Below are positions 6,434-12,504 of a stretch of 12,504 bases of DNA, in pieces (positions within the stretch are counted from its first letter, which is position 1; each line of letters opens with the position of its first letter). Made by a program: the position numbers and the translations under genes. This DNA is from JBAWXE01 sp037144255 (GTDB lineage Bacteria > Bacteroidota > Bacteroidia > Chitinophagales > Chitinophagaceae), in contig JBAWXE010000085.1 of the NCBI GenBank assembly GCA_037144255.1, forward strand, positions 1 through 12,504, given 5' to 3'. A model generated the notes under the pieces. That model was not told the origin of the DNA and searched no databases. It saw only the letters and a program-made list of their open reading frames with translations.

Positions 6434-9400
6434 TTAAAATGCACGTACACCTCTTATATAATTGCCATCATATGGCCATTTATTTTCAGTGCCAATATTA
6501 CCGCTACCACTCGAGTCCATGTTAATATAGTAAGCTTGTTGAGCATCAAGTTGAGAAGAGGTCCAATAAGGCGCATTAGAGAAGTTTCCCAATCCAAGTG
6601 GAATTAAATGACCAAATATTGATGACATTTCATCTAGTGATGGTAAATACCAATCGTGATAGCCATAATTAAAACTGTTAACGCAAGCAGAAGCAGCAGA
6701 ATTGTTAGGACATGAAGCAATTATATTGGCTGTATTTTGTGCTCCGCTCCCAAATGTTGTATAAACATTAGGGACTAATGTATCCATACATCCCCAACTA
6801 GTATAGCCAAAGTCTTGGTTTGAGCAAACTAGTCCATGCTGACCTGTACCATCTAAATAGAATATGATTCCCCCTGCATAAAATTCTCCAATGTACAATG
6901 AGTTAGGAATCGACGTTGTAAAAGTTGAATCGTTTCCATAAACAGTTCCAATACTATTTGTCGCATAACTTCTAATATGATAAGTAATATTAGAACCAAG
7001 GTTAGAAAGATTAGCAGAGAATGCACCAATACCTGTACCATTTGTAGTAAAATTTCCGGCAATTGTAGGGTTAGGTTGTAGACCCCAACAAAAACCTCGC
7101 ACTGTAACTGCACATCCTCCATCGCTTACAACATTACCATTGCAAGTAACTGAAGTTGGTGTAATGTTGGTTGTAGTATTTGTACTTATTACGGGTGATA
7201 ATCCAGTTGTATCAGTTAGATCATCCCCATACCCTGTTCCTAAACTATTAGTTGCATATGCCCTTACATGGTACACATTTCCACATCCACTCAAACCTGT
7301 TAATAAACTATTGAATGTTCCAATTCCCGTACCATCTACAGTAAAGCTATTAGCTAGTGTTGGATTCGGGCCGTTACTCCAACATACACCCCTTGCAGTT
7401 ACAGGGCTTCCTCCATCCATGGTTACATATCCTCCACCATTAGCAGTTGTGCTGGTTGCCATTACAATTGGGTTGGTACCTACTATCGGTATTGACGGTG
7501 GAGGTGGTATTGGTGATAGAGATGTAAATGTAATTTCATTTCCGTAGTTGGTTCCCAAAGCATTCATTGCAAAAGCTCGGATATAAAAAGTTGTTGTTGG
7601 TGTTAGTGATCCTACGTTAAGATTATAGATTCCTATTGCATTACTTGAACTTGTACTGGCATAAGCTCCAGATGAATAAGTTGGATTTGGGGTTGTGCTC
7701 CAAACTATGCCACAATAATAAACGGGAGAACCTCCATCCGCAATAAGATTGATCCCTGAACTAGCTGAAATATTTGTAATGTTTGTTGCTGGTAATGTTG
7801 AAAGCACAGGTAAGGAGAAGTTAGCTGTTGTGAAAGTGATCTCATTTCCATAGGATGTTCCTCCCGCATTTACTGCAAATGCCCTTACATAATATGTTGT
7901 ATTAGCAGTTAATCCGGATAACGGAGCGCTATAAGTGCCATTCCCACTACCGGATATAGAAAAATTATTTGCAGTTGTTGCGCCCGGTGATGTACTCCAG
8001 CAAATACCTCTACTAGTTACTGCAAATCCTCCATTATTTGTAATGTATCCCCCACTAGTTGCTGTAGTATTGAGTATGTTTGTTATTGCATTTGTTGTCA
8101 GTGTTGCTAACGGTGCAATTAAGGTGGTATATATTACTTGATTACCGTAGGCAGTACCCTGCGCATTAGTAGCATATGCTCTTACATAGTAGGTTGTCGA
8201 TGCGTTTAGACTTGTCATGCTTCCACTGAACGCTCCATTATTAGCTCCATTGGTACTAAAACTATTGGCAAGTGTTGGATTAGGATTTGTACTCCAGCAA
8301 AGCCCTCTGCTAGTTACTGTGCTACCACCATTACTGGTTACAGTGCCTGCTCCGTTGGCTGTAGTATATGTTATGTTATAAACGCTATCAGTGGTTACCG
8401 TTGGAATGCTTAATGGTAATGTAGTAAATGTCTTGATGCTACCAAAACTCGTTCCATTTGAATTAGTAGCGTACGATCTTACATAGTAGGTCTTGTTATT
8501 AACAAGTGTGCTAAATGTGTTTACCCAACTGCCTAACGTTTGTGATGAAAAGGAACTGGAATATCCACTAATGATGGTAGGGGTAGTTAATGTATCAATA
8601 CAGAAACCTTTTGATAAAATCATTTCACCACCATTCGTTACTAGTGTTCCATATAATTTTACATTATTTGCACCTATATTGGTGATCGAGTCAGTTGTTA
8701 CTGTAGGGGTAGTACCTGTGCTCCCTCCTGTTGCATTACATACATAGGTCGTTTGTGTTGCATTTATTTCAGAGGCATCCAGTATACCATTGTTATTGGC
8801 ATCTAGTCCTGTTTCTATTTTTGTTCCTCCATTGGCACAGTTTACACCTGCTAGTTCTACACTGGTTTTTATCAGTGCATTTAGTCCGTTAGCGCCTATA
8901 TTACCTGTCGCCCCCGTAGCTCCCGTTGGCCCTGCTGGCCCTTGTGGTCCTGTCGCGCCTGTCAGCCCAATGGGTCCTTGCGATCCAGTTGCACCTGTTA
9001 ATCCAATGGGTCCTTGTGGCCCAGTAGCCCCTGTTGCTCCAATAGGTCCTTGCGGCCCTGTTGCTCCGGTCAATCCTATTGCCCCTTGTGGCCCCACAGG
9101 TCCTTGCGGTCCGGTAGCACCAGTTAGGCCTATCGGCCCTTGTACACCTTGCGCTCCTGTATTCCCGGTCAGCCCTTGTGGCCCTATCGGTCCTTGTGGC
9201 CCTGTTGCTCCGGTCAATCCTATTGGTCCTTGCACTCCTTGTGCTCCGGTGTTCCCGGTCAATCCTTGTATTCCTTGTGGCCCTATAGCACCTGTTGGCC
9301 CTTGCGGTCCTGTACTCCCGTTACATACATATTGTGTCAGTGTTGGGTTTACTTCAGTAGCATCCAGTATATTATTAGCATTCGTGTCCAATCCCACTTC

Positions 9401-10600
9401 TATTTTAGTACCACCTGTAGCGCAATTTGCTCCTGCAGCTATGCCGGTAGTTTTTACAAGTGTATTATATCCTTGTGGCCCTTGTGGTCCACCTGCCGGC
9501 CCTTGTGCCCCTGTCGCCCCTGTTGGTCCTTGTGGCCCTACCGGGCCAATGGGTCCTTGTGCTCCGGTTGCCCCGCTTGCACCAGTAGCGCCTGTCACAC
9601 CTATGGGCCCTTGTGCACCTGTGCTTCCTTGTTGCCCATTACACACATATCGGGTCAGTGCAGTATTTATTTCTGCTGAGTCTAGTATATTATTGGCATT
9701 AGTATCTAGCCCTATTTCTATTTTTGTGCCACCTGTTGCACAATTCACTCCTATAGGCTCATTACTTGTTTTCACTAGGGTATTATATCCGTTATTCCCG
9801 CTAGGCCCTTGCGATCCTAGTGGTCCTTGCGCTCCTGTAGCACCTTGTGGTCCGGCAGCACCTGTTGCTCCTTGTGGTCCTTGTGGCCCCACAGCTCCAT
9901 CTGCTCCATTACATACATACTTGGTCAGTAATGCATTTACTTCATTAGCGTCCAATACTCCATTATTGTTACTGTCTACCCCAGCCTCTATTTTTGTGCC
10001 TCCGGTAGAGCAGTTCACTCCTGCTGCTTCTATGCTGGTCTTTATCAGTGTGTTCAGCCCATTGTTTCCATTAGTACCATTCACTCCTGCCGGGCCTTGC
10101 GCTCCGGTAGCACCTTGCGCCCCTGTTGCTCCTGTAAGCCCTATGGGCCCTTGTGGTCCTGCAGGTCCCTGTGTACCACTTGCTGCATTAGCAGCATATA
10201 GGGCATAGGGCACACTCATCAGTTGGCTAGTGCCTGTTATGGTATAGTTGGTTCCACCTGTTGGGTCTGTTTCTGTTTGTATATAATAAGGGCCATTACC
10301 CCAGTTGATCCCGCTGAAACTTCCAAAGCTCACCGTACCCGTACCTATAGCTATACTTACCAGTCCATTAATATTTGTACTGGTGCTTTGTGTTTCTTGG
10401 TATACCATAGCACCTGTTGCACTGCCTTGTAGTATACTTATGCGCATACCCACACTGGCACTAGTCAATAGCGCATTACCGGCATCTCTTATCACTGCCT
10501 GATAACTCATTTGTTGGGGCGCTTGTGCATAGCCTTTCTCTGCAGCTAGCAGAAAACTGATCAACATAAACACAGTACATATTAGTAGTAGTTTTTTCAC
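6434..10600 (-). CDS. Giant collagen-like surface protein with calcium-loop, FN3-like and DUF1566/Lcl-type domains
   Basis: This 1388-residue exported protein is probably a fibrous adhesin or matrix component. Residues 1-26 are a signal peptide ending GYAQA. Residues 27-137 are a domain common at the front of Bacteroidota collagen-like proteins (SYQAVIRD, GMRISILQGSATG, SQLMSVPYALYA). Then four Gly-X-Y tracts (142-183, 232-273, 322-379, 428-574) alternate with four copies of a 50-residue module (182-231, 272-321, 378-427, 573-622), each with two cysteines 33 apart and a DxNxNxxLDxxE loop resembling an EF-hand; I would call this module DUF7151-like. Six FN3-like repeats of about 98 residues follow (about 632-1231; GGxxVTSRGxCWS, TYYVRAYATN). 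The C-terminus (about 1237-1388; DWYLPSLDEM, YWTSSQ, YIRGVRAF) resembles DUF1566 of the Legionella collagen-like protein Lcl. There is no T9SS sorting domain and no lipobox cysteine. The start is GTG at 10600; the next Met (residue 12) would remove the basic n-region of the signal peptide. Confidence 0.88.
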   Translation of the reverse strand: MKKLLLICTVFMLISFLLAAEKGYAQAPQQMSYQAVIRDAGNALLTSASVGMRISILQGSATGAMVYQETQSTSTNINGLVSIAIGTGTVSFGSFSGINWGNGPYYIQTETDPTGGTNYTITGTSQLMSVPYALYAANAASGTQGPAGPQGPIGLTGATGAQGATGAQGPAGVNGTNGNNGLNTLIKTSIEAAGVNCSTGGTKIEAGVDSNNNGVLDANEVNALLTKYVCNGADGAVGPQGPQGATGAAGPQGATGAQGPLGSQGPSGNNGYNTLVKTSNEPIGVNCATGGTKIEIGLDTNANNILDSAEINTALTRYVCNGQQGSTGAQGPIGVTGATGASGATGAQGPIGPVGPQGPTGATGAQGPAGGPQGPQGYNTLVKTTGIAAGANCATGGTKIEVGLDTNANNILDATEVNPTLTQYVCNGSTGPQGPTGAIGPQGIQGLTGNTGAQGVQGPIGLTGATGPQGPIGPQGLTGNTGAQGVQGPIGLTGATGPQGPVGPQGAIGLTGATGPQGPIGATGATGPQGPIGLTGATGSQGPIGLTGATGPQGPAGPTGATGATGNIGANGLNALIKTSVELAGVNCANGGTKIETGLDANNNGILDASEINATQTTYVCNATGGSTGTTPTVTTDSITNIGANNVKLYGTLVTNGGEMILSKGFCIDTLTTPTIISGYSSSFSSQTLGSWVNTFSTLVNNKTYYVRSYATNSNGTSFGSIKTFTTLPLSIPTVTTDSVYNITYTTANGAGTVTSNGGSTVTSRGLCWSTNPNPTLANSFSTNGANNGAFSGSMTSLNASTTYYVRAYATNAQGTAYGNQVIYTTLIAPLATLTTNAITNILNTTATSGGYITNNGGFAVTSRGICWSTSPGATTANNFSISGSGNGTYSAPLSGLTANTTYYVRAFAVNAGGTSYGNEITFTTANFSLPVLSTLPATNITNISASSGINLIADGGSPVYYCGIVWSTTPNPTYSSGAYASTSSSNAIGIYNLNVGSLTPTTTFYIRAFAMNALGTNYGNEITFTSLSPIPPPPSIPIVGTNPIVMATSTTANGGGYVTMDGGSPVTARGVCWSNGPNPTLANSFTVDGTGIGTFNSLLTGLSGCGNVYHVRAYATNSLGTGYGDDLTDTTGLSPVISTNTTTNITPTSVTCNGNVVSDGGCAVTVRGFCWGLQPNPTIAGNFTTNGTGIGAFSANLSNLGSNITYHIRSYATNSIGTVYGNDSTFTTSIPNSLYIGEFYAGGIIFYLDGTGQHGLVCSNQDFGYTSWGCMDTLVPNVYTTFGSGAQNTANIIASCPNNSAASACVNSFNYGYHDWYLPSLDEMSSIFGHLIPLGLGNFSNAPYWTSSQLDAQQAYYINMDSSGSGNIGTENKWPYDGNYIRGVRAF
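6908..8707 (-). repeat. Array of six FN3-like modules within the collagen-like protein
   Basis: Residues 632-1231 hold six modules of about 95-105 residues. Each starts near a P-x-V-x-T-x-x-x-x-x-I segment, contains a GG-x-V-T-x-RG-x-CWS turn (degenerate in modules 1 and 4) and closes with T-x-Y-x-VRAYATN-x-x-GT-x-YG. The first and fourth modules are the most divergent. The modules differ clearly from each other, so this is an old array and not a recent expansion. A Pro-rich linker (PIPPPPSIP, about 1030-1038) separates the fourth and fifth modules. Confidence 0.8.
8879..9319 (-). repeat. Collagen-like Gly-X-Y tract 4, 49 uninterrupted triplets
   Basis: Residues 428-574 are 49 consecutive Gly-X-Y triplets, mostly GPQ, GPI, GLT, GAT and GAQ. 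They contain a 30-residue tandem duplication (446-475 and 476-505) that differs only at Ile472/Val502. At DNA level the two 90-base copies differ at about 20 positions, nearly all silent. Bacterial collagen-like triplets of this sort form trimeric triple helices without hydroxyproline, so the protein is likely a trimer. Confidence 0.85.
9464..9637 (-). repeat. Collagen-like Gly-X-Y tract 3 with a one-residue register slip
   Basis: Residues 322-369 are 16 perfect triplets. A lone extra Gly370 follows, then the register restarts with GPQ GPQ GYN (371-379). A G-G interruption of this kind would kink or locally loosen a triple helix just before the third calcium-loop module. Confidence 0.8.
9782..9907 (-). 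repeat. Collagen-like Gly-X-Y tract 2, 14 triplets
   Basis: Residues 232-273 are 14 uninterrupted Gly-X-Y triplets from GAD GAV GPQ to GSQ GPS GNN GYN. The tract connects the first and second calcium-loop modules. Its last two triplets (GNN GYN) grade into the next module, as in tract 1 (GNN GLN). Confidence 0.8.
10052..10177 (-). repeat. Collagen-like Gly-X-Y tract 1, 14 triplets
   Basis: Residues 142-183 are 14 uninterrupted triplets directly after the N-terminal domain, from GTQ GPA GPQ to GVN GTN GNN GLN. The later triplets become Asn-rich and pass into the first calcium-loop module. Confidence 0.8.
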
Positions 10601-10603
10601 AGC

Positions 10604-11074
10604 TTATAGTTTTATCACTTTAAAAGATTTGATCATGTTCTTATCCTGATATACGTATACATAGAAACAACTTGATTGCATATTTGCTAATGATATAGTA
10701 GTCTCATTTCCGTTTAATTTTTGTTGATGCAATACTTGCCCTCCTACATCACACAGTATATAGTTCATATCAGGTGTTGGTTTATCCACACTCAGTACCA
10801 CATAGTCAGTACTAGGGTTGGGATATAGATGTATTATTATGCTTGTGCCACCACCTTCTTTCAATACAAATATTTCATAAGGTTGTTGTACCCCTTGGTT
10901 GATGATACCACCTGTAGCGTCTATACCTATATAATCTACTTGCCCCACACTATAGCTCACACTTCCTGCACTGCTATAGGCATTACCACCTGCCGCAGTC
11001 GTGCCATGCTGTGCCATACTTGGCACAGATGTATATAATACTATTAAACAAAGGAGAATTCCTTTTATAGACAT
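10604..11074 (-). CDS. Small secreted protein with T9SS type A C-terminal sorting domain
   Basis: This 156-residue protein has a signal peptide at 1-21 (SIKGILLCLIVLYTSVPSMA, cleavage before Gln22). A short segment rich in Gly, Ser and Ala follows (22-68; HGTTAAGGNAYSSAGSVSYSVGQ, then GGIINQGVQQPYEI). This segment is often seen in Bacteroidota next to collagen-like genes. Residues 82-156 form a Por/T9SS sorting domain: HLYPNPSTDYVVLSVDKP, a central ILCDVGGQVLHQQKL strand and the terminal SFKVIKL. It is therefore predicted to cross the outer membrane through the type IX system and stay at the surface. The protein is almost only sorting domain, so any role must lie in the 22-80 segment. Its stop (10606-10604) is 3 bases before the GTG of the collagen-like gene, which implies translational coupling. 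Confidence 0.87.
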   Translation of the reverse strand: MSIKGILLCLIVLYTSVPSMAQHGTTAAGGNAYSSAGSVSYSVGQVDYIGIDATGGIINQGVQQPYEIFVLKEGGGTSIIIHLYPNPSTDYVVLSVDKPTPDMNYILCDVGGQVLHQQKLNGNETTISLANMQSSCFYVYVYQDKNMIKSFKVIKL

Positions 11075-11167
11075 ATTGAAATAATACAGATTATTTATTT
11101 AGACATCGAACATTAATATTAACAGCAAATATTATGCCATATTCATTATAATATAGAATATAGTATA

Positions 11168-11890
11168 TTATTTTCTTATGCCTACCAGCTTCTTTACCTT
11201 ATTATTGATAGCATCTGCATAGATCTGTCTCAGATGTTTATTGGTTGCTTTTAGTAGCACTTTATCATATATAGGTATATACTTCCAGCAGCCATCATGG
11301 TTTACAAACCACTTTATCAGATCTTTGTAGTCTGCGGTCAATAGTATTCTTGTTAGATCCCTGCTGAACAGCGTTACCTTGCTTATTTTTTGGGGGGTAC
11401 TATGCGGTATAAAACTAAGATCATTATTCAGATAATTCCTCACCGCCTTCGAAAAATCATTTCCAGTATGTTTGCCATAATACAACCATGCATTAGGTCT
11501 TACATCTATCTCTATCAGGTAATGTTCTTTTTCTTCCAGACTATATAATAGTGTGATGTTGGCAAACCCATTCAGTCCTATCTCACTGCCCATTCGCTTC
11601 AGTTCTGCTTGTATGGGCTCATTATGATAAAAACTCCTTTTCGTACTCACACCAAATGCGCTATACAGCATCTTTATGCAGTTAGAGTAGTTATACATTA
11701 GCAATACACCATTCTTATATAGTGCATCCACTTTTATCACATGGCTGGGTATATATTTTTGTATTACAAGGTTTTTTTTATGGCCAACTCTTTCTATCGT
11801 AGAGCACAAAATGATTATCCAAAATGTGAAGGAATAATTTTTGATGATATTGCAATGGATCATGCTACTGTGATAAAATTTAAATAACAA
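11168..11890 (-). CDS. C-terminal part of an ATP-grasp family protein, probably 5'-truncated or decayed
   Basis: The 240-residue frame carries the back half of an ATP-grasp fold. LVIQKYIPSHVIKVDALYKNG (41-61) matches the central-subdomain strand before the ATP adenine site. GLNGFANITLLY (105-116) and YLIEIDVRPNAW (124-135) match the C-terminal metal and phosphate site, with Glu127 and Asn133 as likely ligands. A conserved-looking tail follows (RDLTRILLTADYKDLIKWF). The N-terminal domain and glycine-rich loop, normally about 150 residues before the QKYI strand, are missing. Residues 1-36 look unrelated, the only start at the frame's beginning is TTG (11890), and the first ATG is codon 10 (11863). 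The other frames there contain stops, and an A8 run lies at 11772-11779. It ends 93 bp before the T9SS protein start. A pseudogene is likely, but a short functional protein cannot be excluded from sequence alone. Confidence 0.55.
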   Translation of the reverse strand: MLFKFYHSSMIHCNIIKNYSFTFWIIILCSTIERVGHKKNLVIQKYIPSHVIKVDALYKNGVLLMYNYSNCIKMLYSAFGVSTKRSFYHNEPIQAELKRMGSEIGLNGFANITLLYSLEEKEHYLIEIDVRPNAWLYYGKHTGNDFSKAVRNYLNNDLSFIPHSTPQKISKVTLFSRDLTRILLTADYKDLIKWFVNHDGCWKYIPIYDKVLLKATNKHLRQIYADAINNKVKKLVGIRK

Positions 11891-11901
11891 TATTAATTAT
11901 A

Positions 11902-12504
11902 TTACAACAGTTCAGTTTGATTTTCTTCAAGAGTTTTATATGTGAATGACATTTTATGATTTTCTGAAATTGGAGTATTAATCCCCCAATTATAGTATTT
12001 TATAGTTGCATATTGTGATTTATCATTTCTATCAAAATCAAATGCAGGAAATAAATTCATTTCAAGCTGTTTCTCTTTGCAATGATTTTTTTTCAACTCA
12101 TCGGAAAATGGAAGAAATATTTGAATGTTTAAATTAGCAAAACTAAGAATTAAGGTATATTCAGGATGTTCAATACTTTCATTAGAAATAATCTTTGCTC
12201 TGTACAAATCAACTACTGTGTTTTTAAAATAAATGTTTTTATGAGCTGTACAAAACGCAAATGGTATAAATGGTAGTTCTTCAATTTTGTTAGTAATCCA
12301 TTCAAATGTTTTTATGTTATAACAATCATATTGAATTGGTAATAGTGATAGACCAATCTTTAAAAGTGCTTTATATAGTTTTAATGGTACAAAGGGTGGT
12401 TGCCTAAAGACAATATCAAATGTTTTATTGTCTTTATTGATAGTATAATCATCTATATTTTGAATAATTAACTGTTTTTTTGAACCCTGTATATGTTTTA
12501 AAAT
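11902..12504 (-). CDS. C-terminal 200 residues of an unrecognised protein, possibly HNH-nuclease-associated (runs off right edge)
   Basis: The frame is open from the right edge (12504) to the TAA at 11904-11902, giving 200 residues with no visible start. An internal TTG at 12207 is not the start, because coding sequence clearly continues upstream. Readable segments include RQPPFVPLKLYKALLKIGLSLLP and FEWITNKIEELPFIPFAF, followed by beta-strand-rich sequence with many Lys, Asn and aromatic residues. The pattern of Pro-Pro-Phe, then a Lys-Ala-Leu-x-Lys helix, then Leu-Leu-Pro resembles the region after the HNH domain in proteins that begin with a Cys-x-x-Cys HNH motif. That motif would lie outside the window, so this is only a suggestion. 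Composition is more AT-rich than the neighbours, which fits accessory or transferred DNA. The next frame (ATP-grasp remnant) starts 11 bases after this stop. Confidence 0.55.
   Translation of the reverse strand: MLKHIQGSKKQLIIQNIDDYTINKDNKTFDIVFRQPPFVPLKLYKALLKIGLSLLPIQYDCYNIKTFEWITNKIEELPFIPFAFCTAHKNIYFKNTVVDLYRAKIISNESIEHPEYTLILSFANLNIQIFLPFSDELKKNHCKEKQLEMNLFPAFDFDRNDKSQYATIKYYNWGINTPISENHKMSFTYKTLEENQTELL

Noticed and set aside
9140..9679. Plus-strand frame of 179 codons, Cys/Trp/Ser-rich
   Set aside because: It is a second shadow frame of the same collagen repeats, with biased low-complexity composition and no start context.
8879..10177. CRISPR-like regular short repeats
   Set aside because: The periodicity is 9 bases and its multiples, encodes Gly-X-Y, and has no conserved repeat with unique spacers.
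8790..10208. Long plus-strand frame of 472 codons rich in GPCGPVAPV-like repeats
   Set aside because: It is the antisense shadow of the Gly-X-Y tracts; triplet repeats keep several frames open. The minus-strand frame has the signal peptide, domain order and operon context.

Overview
The window looks like a chromosomal segment of a Bacteroidota bacterium, most likely from the Chitinophagaceae or a relative. The base composition is AT-rich and clear Shine-Dalgarno sequences are absent. One small secreted protein carries a type IX secretion (T9SS) C-terminal sorting domain. Two long surface proteins are built from Bacteroidota-typical fibronectin-III-like, collagen-like and calcium-loop modules. 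No rRNA, tRNA, CRISPR array, transposase or prophage gene was seen.

Layout. Bases 1-930 (minus) hold the start of a secreted FN3-repeat protein that runs off the left edge. Upstream of it on the same strand, 1037-1675 encodes an Sfp-type phosphopantetheinyl transferase. Divergently, after a 221-bp shared intergenic region, 1897-5841 (plus) encodes a 1314-residue single-module NRPS-like enzyme. Its order is adenylation domain, carrier domain, then a six-helix membrane region with three beta-helix-like soluble domains. This is the architecture of epsilon-poly-L-lysine synthetase (Pls). A small two-helix membrane protein follows at 6051-6287. A perfect 21-bp inverted repeat then separates it from the convergent minus-strand genes.

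On the minus strand, 10604-11074 (a 156-residue T9SS sorting-domain protein) and 6434-10600 (a 1388-residue mosaic of collagen triplets, calcium-loop modules, FN3-like repeats and a DUF1566/Lcl-type C-terminus) form a two-gene operon with a 3-nt gap. Further upstream, 11168-11890 is the C-terminal part of an ATP-grasp protein that seems to lack its N-terminus. At 11902-12504 lies the C-terminal part of a gene that runs off the right edge and resembles HNH-nuclease-associated proteins.

How the genes may work together. The transferase would load phosphopantetheine onto Ser553 of the NRPS-like enzyme. That enzyme could then make an amino-acid homopolymer or short isopeptide chain at the membrane, so the divergent pair is a plausible self-contained pathway. 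The remaining genes mostly concern the cell surface: a fibrous collagen-like adhesin with a T9SS-sorted companion, and a separate FN3 protein. Functional statements are inferred from domain recognition by eye; no database search was run.
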